Below the pieces are notes generated by a model. The model worked only from the letters and a program-made list of their open reading frames with translations, did no database searches and was not told the origin of the DNA. Position numbers and translations under genes: made by a program. Shown piece after piece: positions 42,716 to 50,219 of a DNA stretch of 64,000 nt. This DNA is from Agromyces aureus. GTDB taxonomy: Bacteria; Actinomycetota; Actinomycetes; Actinomycetales; Microbacteriaceae. Positions within the stretch are counted from its first letter, which is position 1. Each line of letters opens with the position of its first letter. The stretch is taken from assembly GCF_001660485.1 (NCBI RefSeq), contig NZ_CP013979.1, forward strand, positions 3,782,001-3,846,000, written 5' to 3'.

Positions 42716-44491
42716 ATGCTGCGGCCGACCCTCGGGACCCACGTGACCGCCGCACCCCTCATCAGCCTCGATGCCGTGAGCATCCGCCACGACGAGTCGG
42801 CGCGTGCGACACCGGCCGAGGTCTCGTTCGAGGTGCGTCCGGGCGAGGTCGTGCTGCTGCTCGGGCCATCCGGGTGCGGCAAGTCGACGCTCGCGCTCGC
42901 GCTCGACGGGCTCATCCCGCACGCCGTGCCCGCCACGCTCGACGGCACGGTGCGCGTCGCCGGCCTCGACAGCGCCGAGCACACCGTCGCGGAGCTCAGC
43001 GAGCACGTCGCCATGGTCTTCCAGGACCCCGACGCGCAGGTCGTGACCGGCACGCTGCTCGACGAGGTCTGCTTCGGCCCCGAGAACCAGCTCCTGGCGG
43101 CCGGCGAGGTGCTCGAACGCGCCGAACGCGCACTCAAGCTCGTCGGACTCTGGGAGCGCCGCACCGACAACCCCGACGTGCTCTCGGGCGGAGGCCGCCA
43201 GCGCCTCGCGATCGCCTGCGCGCTGGCCCTCGCCGCCCCCGTGCTCGTGCTCGACGAGCCGACCGCGAACCTCGACCCGGCCGGCATCGACGAGGTCTAC
43301 GCGGTGCTCCGCGATCTCGCGAGCGAGCGCGACCACGCCATCGTGCTCGTCGAGCACAACCTCGACGCCGCCGTCGACATCGTCGACCGGGTGATCGTGC
43401 TCGACGCCGACGGCCGACTCGTGATCGACGGCCCCGCGCGCGACGTCCTGCAGAACCGCACCGAGCAGCTCCTCCGGCTCGGCGTGTGGCTGCCCGTGTC
43501 GACGCTCGCGGCGCTGCACCTGCGGGACGCCGGGGTCGTGCTCGACCCGCTGCCGCTCAGCCCGTCCGAGCTCGCCGCCGCGCTCGACGCCGTCGACGTG
43601 CTGCCGTCGCCGCGCCTCGACGGTCCGCCCGACGCCGCAACCGCTGACGCCGCCTCAGCCTCCTCCGACGCCTCCCCCGCCATCACCGTGCGCGACTGCT
43701 CGGTGCGACGCGGCGGTCGCCGAGGACCGGTCGTCGTCGACGGGGTCGACCTCGACGTGGCATCCGGCGACTTCCTCGCGATCGTCGGCACGAACGGCGC
43801 GGGCAAGACCACGCTGCTGCAGGCCATCGCGGGCGTCATCGCCTCGCCGAAGGGCAGCGTCGACGTGCTCGGCATCGACCCGTCTCGGGCCGACGCGCGC
43901 ACCCGCGCACGACAGATCGGCTTCGTGTTCCAGAACCCCGAGCACCAGTTCGTCGCGCACACCGTGGCCGAGGAGCTCGAGCTCGGGCTGCGCGTGCAGG
44001 GGGCCGATGACGAGACCCGCCGCGCAGAGGTCGACCGCATGCTCGCCCGCTTCGACCTGACCGAGCATCGCGACCGGCACCCGTTCCTGCTCTCGGGCGG
44101 GCAGAAGCGCCGCCTCTCGGTGGGCACCGCGCTCGTCGCCGGCGCGCCGGTGCTCGCGCTCGACGAGCCGACCTTCGGACAGGATCGCGCCCGCGCCTCC
44201 GAGCTGCTCGACATCCTCAGCGGGCTCAACGCCGAGGGCACGACCGTGCTCGTCGTCACGCACGACCTGCAGCTCGTCGCCGACCACGCCACGCACGTCG
44301 CGGTCATGCGCGACGGCCGACTGCTCGGCGTGGGTACGACGGCCGAGGTGCTCGCGGGTCCGCTGATCGAGGCGGCCGGGCTGCGGCATCCGCCCCTCGC
44401 TCGAGCGACCCGCGGCCTCGCGTCGCACCCCGAATGGCATGCGGTGACCCGGATGTCGCAGCTGCCCGTTGCCCGGCAGGCCGCCGCATGA
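42716..44491 (+). CDS. ECF-type ABC transporter double ATPase (EcfA-EcfA')
   Basis: A 591-residue protein with two fused ATPase domains. First: GPSGCGKSTLALAL, LSGGGRQRLAIACAL, VLDEPTANLDP (about residues 20-240). Second: GTNGAGKTTLLQAIAG, LLSGGQKRRLSVGTAL, ALDEPTFGQD (about 325-540). It energises substrate uptake through EcfT. The first ATG is used here; an in-frame GTG at 42743 (MTAAPLISLDAVS) fits the family start better and is an alternative. Its stop overlaps the EcfT start, so both are coupled; the operon continues through a SIP flavoprotein and an S component. Confidence 0.92.
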   Translation: MLRPTLGTHVTAAPLISLDAVSIRHDESARATPAEVSFEVRPGEVVLLLGPSGCGKSTLALALDGLIPHAVPATLDGTVRVAGLDSAEHTVAELSEHVAMVFQDPDAQVVTGTLLDEVCFGPENQLLAAGEVLERAERALKLVGLWERRTDNPDVLSGGGRQRLAIACALALAAPVLVLDEPTANLDPAGIDEVYAVLRDLASERDHAIVLVEHNLDAAVDIVDRVIVLDADGRLVIDGPARDVLQNRTEQLLRLGVWLPVSTLAALHLRDAGVVLDPLPLSPSELAAALDAVDVLPSPRLDGPPDAATADAASASSDASPAITVRDCSVRRGGRRGPVVVDGVDLDVASGDFLAIVGTNGAGKTTLLQAIAGVIASPKGSVDVLGIDPSRADARTRARQIGFVFQNPEHQFVAHTVAEELELGLRVQGADDETRRAEVDRMLARFDLTEHRDRHPFLLSGGQKRRLSVGTALVAGAPVLALDEPTFGQDRARASELLDILSGLNAEGTTVLVVTHDLQLVADHATHVAVMRDGRLLGVGTTAEVLAGPLIEAAGLRHPPLARATRGLASHPEWHAVTRMSQLPVARQAAA

Positions 44492-45492
44492 GCGCCGTCA
44501 CGCCCGACCTGACGCCCGAGGCGCCCGCGCAGGCGCCGCACGCGGCGGCACCCCCGAACGCACCGGCACCCTCCGACACGACCACGGGCGTGGTGCCCGC
44601 CGCGCCTCAGCCCCAGCCCGCAGTGCCCGCTCACCGCGTCATCGACCCGTACGCCGAGCAGGCGCCGGCCCCCGGCATCCGCTTCCTGCACCACCTCAAC
44701 CCGCTCGCGAAGTTCGCGGCGCCGCTGCCCGTGATGCTCGCGCTGATCTTCACGCGCGGCCTCGCGATCCCGATCGCATTCATCGTGCTGGCCCTCGCGC
44801 TGCTCGTGATCGGCGCCCGGCTGTCGGGCCGTGCGCTGGCGGTGCTGCTGCTCGGCGTGCCGGTCGTGATCCTCGTGCTGGGGGTCAGCTTCGGGCTGTG
44901 GGTCGACCCGGATCGCATCCCCGGCGGGGGCGCCGCGGCATCCGTCGTCCTCTTCTCGATCGGCGACTGGAGCTTCACGCTCGCGGCGTACCTCGTGGGC
45001 CTCGCGACCGCGCTGCGCATCGCCGCGCTGCTCATGCTCTCGCTCATCGCGGGACTGACCACGAGCGGGCCCGAGCTCGTGCGCGCGCTCGTTCAGAACC
45101 TGCGCGTGCCCTACCGCATCGGCTACACGGCCCTCGCGGCGCTGCGGTTCGTGCCGCGCTTCGGGCACGAGCTCGAGGTCATCCGCGCCGCGCATCGCGT
45201 GCGGGGAACGGATGCCGGTCGCGGGCCGATCGCGGCCGTCCGCCGCACGATCGGCACGGCGATCCCGCTGCTCGCGAGCGCCATCCGCCATGCCGAGCGC
45301 GTCGCCCTCGCGATGGACGCCCGCGCGTTCGGAGCCCACCCGACGCGCACCGAGCGCACCATCAGCCTTTGGCGCGTGCGCGACACGGTCTTCGTGCTCG
45401 CGTTCTGGGTGGTCTCGGCCGCCATCTACTGGTGGGCGCTGCAGGCCGGACTCGGCGGCGTCACCGCCGACCGCACGGAGGTCGGACTGTGA
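44488..45492 (+). CDS. ECF transporter transmembrane scaffold EcfT
   Basis: A 334-residue EcfT protein. A Pro/Ala-rich cytoplasmic N terminus (1-75) precedes about five helices, and the C-terminal cytoplasmic region carries the two coupling helices: VIRAAHRVRGTDAGRG (Arg-Gly box) and ALAMDARAFGAHPTRT (ARx box) that contact the two ATPases. ATG overlaps the preceding stop (ATGA). It binds the S component coded two genes downstream. Confidence 0.9.
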   Translation: MSAVTPDLTPEAPAQAPHAAAPPNAPAPSDTTTGVVPAAPQPQPAVPAHRVIDPYAEQAPAPGIRFLHHLNPLAKFAAPLPVMLALIFTRGLAIPIAFIVLALALLVIGARLSGRALAVLLLGVPVVILVLGVSFGLWVDPDRIPGGGAAASVVLFSIGDWSFTLAAYLVGLATALRIAALLMLSLIAGLTTSGPELVRALVQNLRVPYRIGYTALAALRFVPRFGHELEVIRAAHRVRGTDAGRGPIAAVRRTIGTAIPLLASAIRHAERVALAMDARAFGAHPTRTERTISLWRVRDTVFVLAFWVVSAAIYWWALQAGLGGVTADRTEVGL

Positions 45493-45555
45493 CCGCCCTG
45501 CCACCCCCTCAGACCACCCGCACTCCCACGACCCCCGAATCCGAGAGGTTCCCCG

Positions 45556-46425
45556 ATGGCCAAGACGCATAGCCGCCAGGTGAAGACCGAGCGCACCACC
45601 CCGATCGAGCTCGAGGTGCTCGCGACGACGCGCGTGAGCCCGTCGTTCGCGCGCATCACCGTGGGCGGCGGCGAGATCGACCGGTTCACGCCGCGCGGGT
45701 TCGACCAGTGGTTCCGCCTGTTCCTTCCGCCCGAGGGCGCCGACGAGGTGCGACTGCCCGATCGCGACGGCTACCTCGGCTACGCGCAGCTGCTGCGCAC
45801 GCCGAAAGCCGTCCGGCCGGTGATGCGCAACTACACCGTGCGCGAGTTCCGCCCGGCGACGGCCGAGCGCGGCGCCGAGCTCGACATCGACTTCGTGCTG
45901 CACGAGAGCCCCGAGACGGGCGGGCTCGAGGGCGTCGCGGCGTCGTGGGCCGACTCGTGCAAGGCCGGCGACCGCGTCGGCATCCTCGACGAGGGCTACG
46001 GCTTCGACGCCCCCGAGACGGCCGCGTGGTTCCTGCTCGTCGCCGACGAGACCGGCCTGCCCGCGGTCGCCGGCATCTGCGCCTCGCTGCCCGTCGACGC
46101 GAGCGGCGTCGCGATCGTCGAGATCCCGCACGCCGACGATGCGCAGGCCTTCCCGACCCCGGCGAACGTCGTCGTGCACTGGGTCGTGCGCGACCATGAC
46201 GACCGCCCGGGTGCGGGCGCGTACGCAGCGGCGGCCACGCTCGAACTGCCCGCCGACGTCGTGGCCCACGCCTACGCGGTCGGCGAATCGGGGCTCGCCA
46301 CCGGCATCCGTCGTCTGCTCGTGAACGAGCGCGGCTGGGCGAAGACCGACGTGAGCTTCTGCGGGTACTGGCGCCTGCCGAAGGGCGCGCCCGCGGTCGA
46401 GACCTCCCAGCTGATCGGAGCCTGA
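45556..46425 (+). CDS. siderophore-interacting protein (NAD(P)H-dependent ferric reductase-type flavoprotein)
   Basis: A 289-residue SIP-family protein. Residues about 15-145 are the FAD domain (PRGFDQWFRLFLPPEGADEV, RNYTVREFRP as the flavin-binding RxYT/S motif), residues about 150-285 the NAD(P)H domain (FLLVADETGLPAVAGICASL, YAVGESGLATGIRRLL, FCGYWRLPKG). SIPs release iron from ferric siderophores in the cytoplasm by reduction. It lies inside the ECF operon, between EcfT and the S component, after a GAGAGG ribosome site. This joins import and intracellular reduction in one iron-controlled unit. Confidence 0.92.
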   Translation: MAKTHSRQVKTERTTPIELEVLATTRVSPSFARITVGGGEIDRFTPRGFDQWFRLFLPPEGADEVRLPDRDGYLGYAQLLRTPKAVRPVMRNYTVREFRPATAERGAELDIDFVLHESPETGGLEGVAASWADSCKAGDRVGILDEGYGFDAPETAAWFLLVADETGLPAVAGICASLPVDASGVAIVEIPHADDAQAFPTPANVVVHWVVRDHDDRPGAGAYAAAATLELPADVVAHAYAVGESGLATGIRRLLVNERGWAKTDVSFCGYWRLPKGAPAVETSQLIGA

Positions 46426-46428
46426 GCC

Positions 46429-47100
46429 GTGCCCGCGAACACGACGCCGTCGACCCGCCCGACCCGCCCGACCAGGCCGACCCGCATGAAGACGCCCACT
46501 CGGCTGCTGCTGACCTGCGCCGCGATCGGCGCCGCCGCGGGCCTCGTACTCATCCCGGCGTTCGTGCTCTCGACCACGGTCGCGCCCGCGATCCCGCTGC
46601 TGTATGCGGCGTTCGCCGGCATCTGGAGCGTCCCGTTCGTCATCGCGCTCGCGCTGCTGCGCCAGCCCGGCGTCGGCCTGCTCACCTCGCTCATCGCTGG
46701 TCTCATCAACGCGGTGCTCACGCCGCAGGGCCCGTCGGCGATCCTCACGTGCCTCATGATCGGCGCGATGGTCGAGATCCCGCTCGCGCTCGGCCTCTAC
46801 CGGTCGTTCCGCCCGTGGATCTTCTACGTCGGCGCCGGCGCTTTCGCGCTCCCGTACGCGCTCTACTCGATGCCGTTCCTCGGCGTCGACACGTTCCCGC
46901 TCTGGGCGCAGATCGCCTACCCGACGCTGTCGGTGCTGTCGAACCTCGCCGGCGTGTGGCTCGGCCTGCTCATCGCCCGCCGCCTCGAACGCACGGGCGT
47001 CGCACGCGGCCTGCAGCGCCCGGTTCGGCGCATCAGGGCGACGGATGCCGCGGCGCAGGCGGATGCCGGTGCGCCGGCGTCTCCCGCACCGGCCGCCTGA
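46429..47100 (+). CDS. ECF transporter S component (YkoE-like)
   Basis: A 223-residue membrane protein with about six helices (LLLTCAAIGAAAGLVLIPAF first; LLYAAFAGIWSVPFVIALAL next) in the pattern of YkoE-like S components (ABC_cobalt family). It binds the substrate at the outer face. GTG start 3 bases after the SIP stop; the leader PTRPTRPTRM is repetitive and the ATG at 46486 (MKTPTR) is an alternative. The YkoE family is known for thiamine precursors, but the SIP neighbour and iron box favour an iron-containing or iron-chelating ligand here. Confidence 0.88.
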   Translation: MPANTTPSTRPTRPTRPTRMKTPTRLLLTCAAIGAAAGLVLIPAFVLSTTVAPAIPLLYAAFAGIWSVPFVIALALLRQPGVGLLTSLIAGLINAVLTPQGPSAILTCLMIGAMVEIPLALGLYRSFRPWIFYVGAGAFALPYALYSMPFLGVDTFPLWAQIAYPTLSVLSNLAGVWLGLLIARRLERTGVARGLQRPVRRIRATDAAAQADAGAPASPAPAA

Positions 47101-47138
47101 GACATCCGCCACCTGCCGGGGAGTCGGCCGCAGACGCG

Positions 47139-47174
47139 GAACGGGCCGCAGCGAGTGATCGCTGCGGCCCGTTC
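47139..47174. terminator. bidirectional terminator hairpin
   Basis: Sixteen-base perfect arms (47139-47154 and 47159-47174) with a GTGA loop between the convergent ECF operon and FKBP gene. Confidence 0.85.
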
Positions 47175-47208
47175 GCATGCCGGATGCCGGCTGACGGATG
47201 GCGGGTTG

Positions 47209-48159
47209 CTACGCCGCCGGCTTCGTGTCGAGGATCTCGACCAGGAACACGAGCGTCTGCCCGCCGAGGTCGGCCGCGGCCGGGTCGGTGCCGTACGCGT
47301 AGACGGGCGGGATCGACACGATGAGCTTCGTGCCGACCTTCTGGCCGACGAGCGCAGCACCGAAGCCCTGGATCACCTGGTCGGTGGAGAACTGCGCGGG
47401 GTCGCCGCCGTAGCTCTGGTCGAAGACCTCGCCGGTGTCCCAGCTGGTGCCCTGGTAGTTGAGGGTCACGGTGTCACCGGTGGCGACGACGTCGCCGTCG
47501 CCCTCTTCGAGCACCTTGAGCTGGTAGTCGGTCGGCGGCGCGGTGTCGGGCAGCGTGACCGTGGGGGCCTCGCCCTCGGCGCCGAACTTCACCTCGGGCA
47601 CGTTCTCGGTCCACTCCTTGGCCTCGAGCGGCTCCTGCACGTCGACGACGATGACGACGCTCTCGCCCGCGGCGAGTCCGACGTTCTCGTTGCCGGCGCC
47701 GTCGTAGAGGGCCGATGCGGGAGCGACGGTGACGGTGCGCGACCCCGTGGGCACGCAGTCGATGCCCGCGAGGAACGCCTCGTAGACGCCCTCGCCGCCG
47801 GCCTCGATGGTGGCGGGCTGCGAGAAGAGCTGGGTTCCCGAGTTGCCGGCGAACGCGCTGACGACGGCGTTCACGCTGTCGCCGGTCGCGGTGACGTCGC
47901 CGTCGCCCTCGATCGCGATCGTGCGCTGCAGCTCCTCGGCTTCGAGCGGGGTGTCGAAGGTGACGGTCGGCACGGCGCCGAAGTCGCCCTCGACCTTGAC
48001 GCCGTCGCTCAGGGCGCCGGACGGGAGGTCCATGCAGTCGGCGGCGGACGGGGTGTCGGTCGCCTTCGGGTCGGCGCTGCCGGCGCATCCGGCGAGGAGC
48101 AGGACGGCGGCTGCTGTGGCGAGCGCGGCGGGCGCGGCACGGCGCAGGGCACGATTCAT
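47209..48159 (-). CDS. FKBP-type peptidyl-prolyl isomerase lipoprotein, two FKBP-like domains
   Basis: A 316-residue lipoprotein: signal with lipobox L-A-G-C (Cys at about 23), then a degenerate FKBP-like domain (about 50-170) and a better preserved one (about 200-315: GDTVTLNYQGTSWDTGEVFDQSY as its start, VIQGFGAALVGQKVGTKLIV, IPPVYAYG). It would catalyse prolyl isomerisation of secreted proteins at the membrane outside. The ATG MNRALRR starts a proper signal; the longer open frame is not used. Divergent from the methyltransferase gene. Confidence 0.9.
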   Translation of the reverse strand: MNRALRRAAPAALATAAAVLLLAGCAGSADPKATDTPSAADCMDLPSGALSDGVKVEGDFGAVPTVTFDTPLEAEELQRTIAIEGDGDVTATGDSVNAVVSAFAGNSGTQLFSQPATIEAGGEGVYEAFLAGIDCVPTGSRTVTVAPASALYDGAGNENVGLAAGESVVIVVDVQEPLEAKEWTENVPEVKFGAEGEAPTVTLPDTAPPTDYQLKVLEEGDGDVVATGDTVTLNYQGTSWDTGEVFDQSYGGDPAQFSTDQVIQGFGAALVGQKVGTKLIVSIPPVYAYGTDPAAADLGGQTLVFLVEILDTKPAA

Positions 48160-48270
48160 GAGGGGGTCTTCTCGATTCGATCGGAAAGGCGGAAGAGTCC
48201 AGTCTGCACGTTCGGGCTTTCGATTGCCTGAATTCCAGACATCCGAGCCGATCAGCAGCAGAATGGGCAC

Positions 48271-49167
48271 ATGGGGGAACAGTCTGACGTTCGGGGTACC
48301 GTCCGGCATTTCGTCGAGCATGCCTCGGCGTTCACGGAGCTCGATCCGGTGGTGTGGGATCCGATCTCGATGGCGACCGTGCTGCGATCCGCACCGCAGT
48401 TCGGCGAACTCGTGCTCGACGCGTGCTGCGGCAACGGCGCCTCGGCACTGGCCACGGCCGAGCTCGTGGGGCCGACGGGGGTCGTCGATGCGGTCGACCT
48501 GTCGGAGACGATGATCGAGCTCGCGCGCGAACGGGTCGAACGTGAGGCGGGCCAGCTGCCGCAGTTGCGCCTGCACGCCGCCGACGTGCTCGAGTGGGAG
48601 CCGACCGGGTACGACCTCGTGCAGTGCGTGCTCGGGGTGTTCTTCTTCCCCGATGCGGATGCCGGTGCGCAGCGTCTCGTCGAACGCGCCAAGCCGGGCG
48701 GGCGGTTCGCCGTGACCCTCTGGGCGCCGACCGCCCTGCGCGAGTTCACGAAGGCGCTGTGCGACGCCGTCGAGTCCGAGGGCGGAGACATCGGAGCCGC
48801 GGCGGTCGCCGACTACCGTGACCGGTCACGGCCCGAGCTGCCCGAGACGCCGGGCGCGCTCGGCCAGTGGCTGGGCGCGCTGGGCCTGGAGCACACCCGG
48901 AGCGAACTCGTGCCGCGGCACCTCGACCTCGACGACGATCTGGCCTGGAAGCTCGTCGTCGGCATGTCGCGGGCGCGCCTCATCGCCGACCTCGACGACG
49001 AGGCGCGCGACGCCGTCGCCGCTCGGTTCCACGAGATCCTGGCCGAGCGCAAGATCACCCGAGTCGACGTCTCGACGCTCATCGGCGTGGGGCACGTGCC
49101 GGCCTCGGCGCCCGCGAACGCGAACTCGAACGCGAACGCGAACGCGAACGCGAACCCGCCGCGCTGA
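48271..49167 (+). CDS. class I SAM-dependent methyltransferase with Ala-Asn repeat tail
   Basis: A 298-residue type 11 methyltransferase. VLDACCGNGASALATAELV is motif I, VDAVDLSETMIELARER the acidic motif II, LQCVLGVFFFPDAD-like VQCVLGVFFFPDAD motif IV. The core ends near 280; the last 18 residues are an Ala-Asn repeat coded by tandem NCGAAC hexanucleotides. Substrate unknown. CAGAAT six bases before ATG may be the -10 of a leaderless message. Confidence 0.87.
   Translation: MGEQSDVRGTVRHFVEHASAFTELDPVVWDPISMATVLRSAPQFGELVLDACCGNGASALATAELVGPTGVVDAVDLSETMIELARERVEREAGQLPQLRLHAADVLEWEPTGYDLVQCVLGVFFFPDADAGAQRLVERAKPGGRFAVTLWAPTALREFTKALCDAVESEGGDIGAAAVADYRDRSRPELPETPGALGQWLGALGLEHTRSELVPRHLDLDDDLAWKLVVGMSRARLIADLDDEARDAVAARFHEILAERKITRVDVSTLIGVGHVPASAPANANSNANANANANPPR
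49114..49155 (+). repeat. hexanucleotide tandem repeat (7 units GCGAAC)
   Basis: Seven uninterrupted 6-bp units (the third is TCGAAC) encode Ala-Asn dipeptides at the end of the methyltransferase. Unit number changes would not alter the frame. Confidence 0.9.
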
Positions 49168-49185
49168 CGCCTCGCGCCCGCGGTG

Positions 49186-50082
49186 TCAGCCCGGTTCGCC
49201 GCCCGTCGCCGCGGGCCGCGAGGCGTCATTCGACCACTGGCTCCAGGATCCGGGGAAGAGTGCGGCGTCGACGCCGGCGATCGCGAGCGCGGCGACCGCG
49301 TGCGCTCCCGTGACGCCGGATCCGCAGTAGGTCGCGACGTCGGCGCCCGGCACCGCGCCGAGCTCGGCGTACTGCGCACGCAGCACCTCGGCCGGCAGGA
49401 ACCGCCCGTCGGCGTCGAGCGTGGTCGCGGTCGGCGCCGAGCGCGCGCCCGGGATGTGTCCCGCCCGGGGGTCGACGGGCTCGACCTCGCCGCGGTAGCG
49501 CTCGGCCGCGCGCACGTCGAGCAGCACGCCGTGGCCCGGGAGTGCGGCGGCCTGATCGATGTCGAGCACCGGCATGCCGCCGTAGCGGGCGGTCGCATCG
49601 CCGGGTTCGGGCACGACGTCGTCGGTGTCGAGCGGATGCCCCGCCGCGCGCCAGGCGCCGAGCGCCCCGTCGAGCAGGCGAACGTCGGCGAAGCCGGCGT
49701 ACCGCAGCAGCCACCACGCGCGCGCGGCCGACTGGTTGCCGAGGTCGTCGACCACGACCACGGTGTCGCCGTCGCGCAGACCCCAGCGGCGCATGGCCGC
49801 CGTGAGCGTCGATTCGGAGGGGAGCGGGTGGCGGCCGGCGCCGACCACGTCGTGGTCGGCCAGCTCGGTGTCGAGGTCGACGTACACGGCTCCCGGAATA
49901 TGCCCGGCCCGGTATGCCCCGCTTCCGTCGGGCTGCGCGAGGGTCCAGCGCACGTCCAGCACGACCGTGCGCGCATCGGTCGCGGCCGCGTCGACGCGCG
50001 AGTCGGGGTGCGCGGCGGGGCGCGCGTCGGGGCGCGCAGCCAGACGCGAGGCGAGTTCGTCGACGGTGATGAGGATCGGCAT
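49186..50082 (-). CDS. sulfurtransferase, tandem rhodanese (TST/MST)
   Basis: A 298-residue protein with two rhodanese domains: the first (about 1-135) inactive with VDLDTELADHD and DDLGNQSAARAWWLLR, the second (about 165-285) with the persulfide Cys253 in TYCGSGVTGAH. The active loop CGSGVT is closer to thiosulfate/3-mercaptopyruvate sulfurtransferases. Cytoplasmic sulfur transfer or cyanide handling. The ATG at 50082 (MPILIT) has AGGA seven bases upstream; an in-frame ATG at 50100 would add six residues. Confidence 0.9.
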   Translation of the reverse strand: MPILITVDELASRLAARPDARPAAHPDSRVDAAATDARTVVLDVRWTLAQPDGSGAYRAGHIPGAVYVDLDTELADHDVVGAGRHPLPSESTLTAAMRRWGLRDGDTVVVVDDLGNQSAARAWWLLRYAGFADVRLLDGALGAWRAAGHPLDTDDVVPEPGDATARYGGMPVLDIDQAAALPGHGVLLDVRAAERYRGEVEPVDPRAGHIPGARSAPTATTLDADGRFLPAEVLRAQYAELGAVPGADVATYCGSGVTGAHAVAALAIAGVDAALFPGSWSQWSNDASRPAATGGEPG

Positions 50083-50170
50083 CCGTCCATCCTGCGCCAT
50101 CCGGCTTCCCGCGGCATCCCTCGCCGGTCATGTCTTCGCGATGCGGGGCGGACCGCGCCCTCGCCCCCGG

Positions 50171-50176
50171 TAAACT
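50171..50176 (+). promoter_or_regulatory. -10 box TAAACT of the mnh operon
   Basis: TAAACT about 44 bases before the mnhA ATG; a leader of some 37 bases ends with a strong AGGAGG site (50210-50215) four bases from the ATG. Confidence 0.5.
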
Positions 50177-50219
50177 GTCCGGACGGACTGTTACTGAAGC
50201 TGACGCACGAGGAGGGTGG

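Noticed and set aside
45489..45572. 27-residue GTG frame overlapping the EcfT stop
   Set aside because: Proline/threonine-rich, no family, and it overlaps the well-supported SIP start; more likely untranslated.
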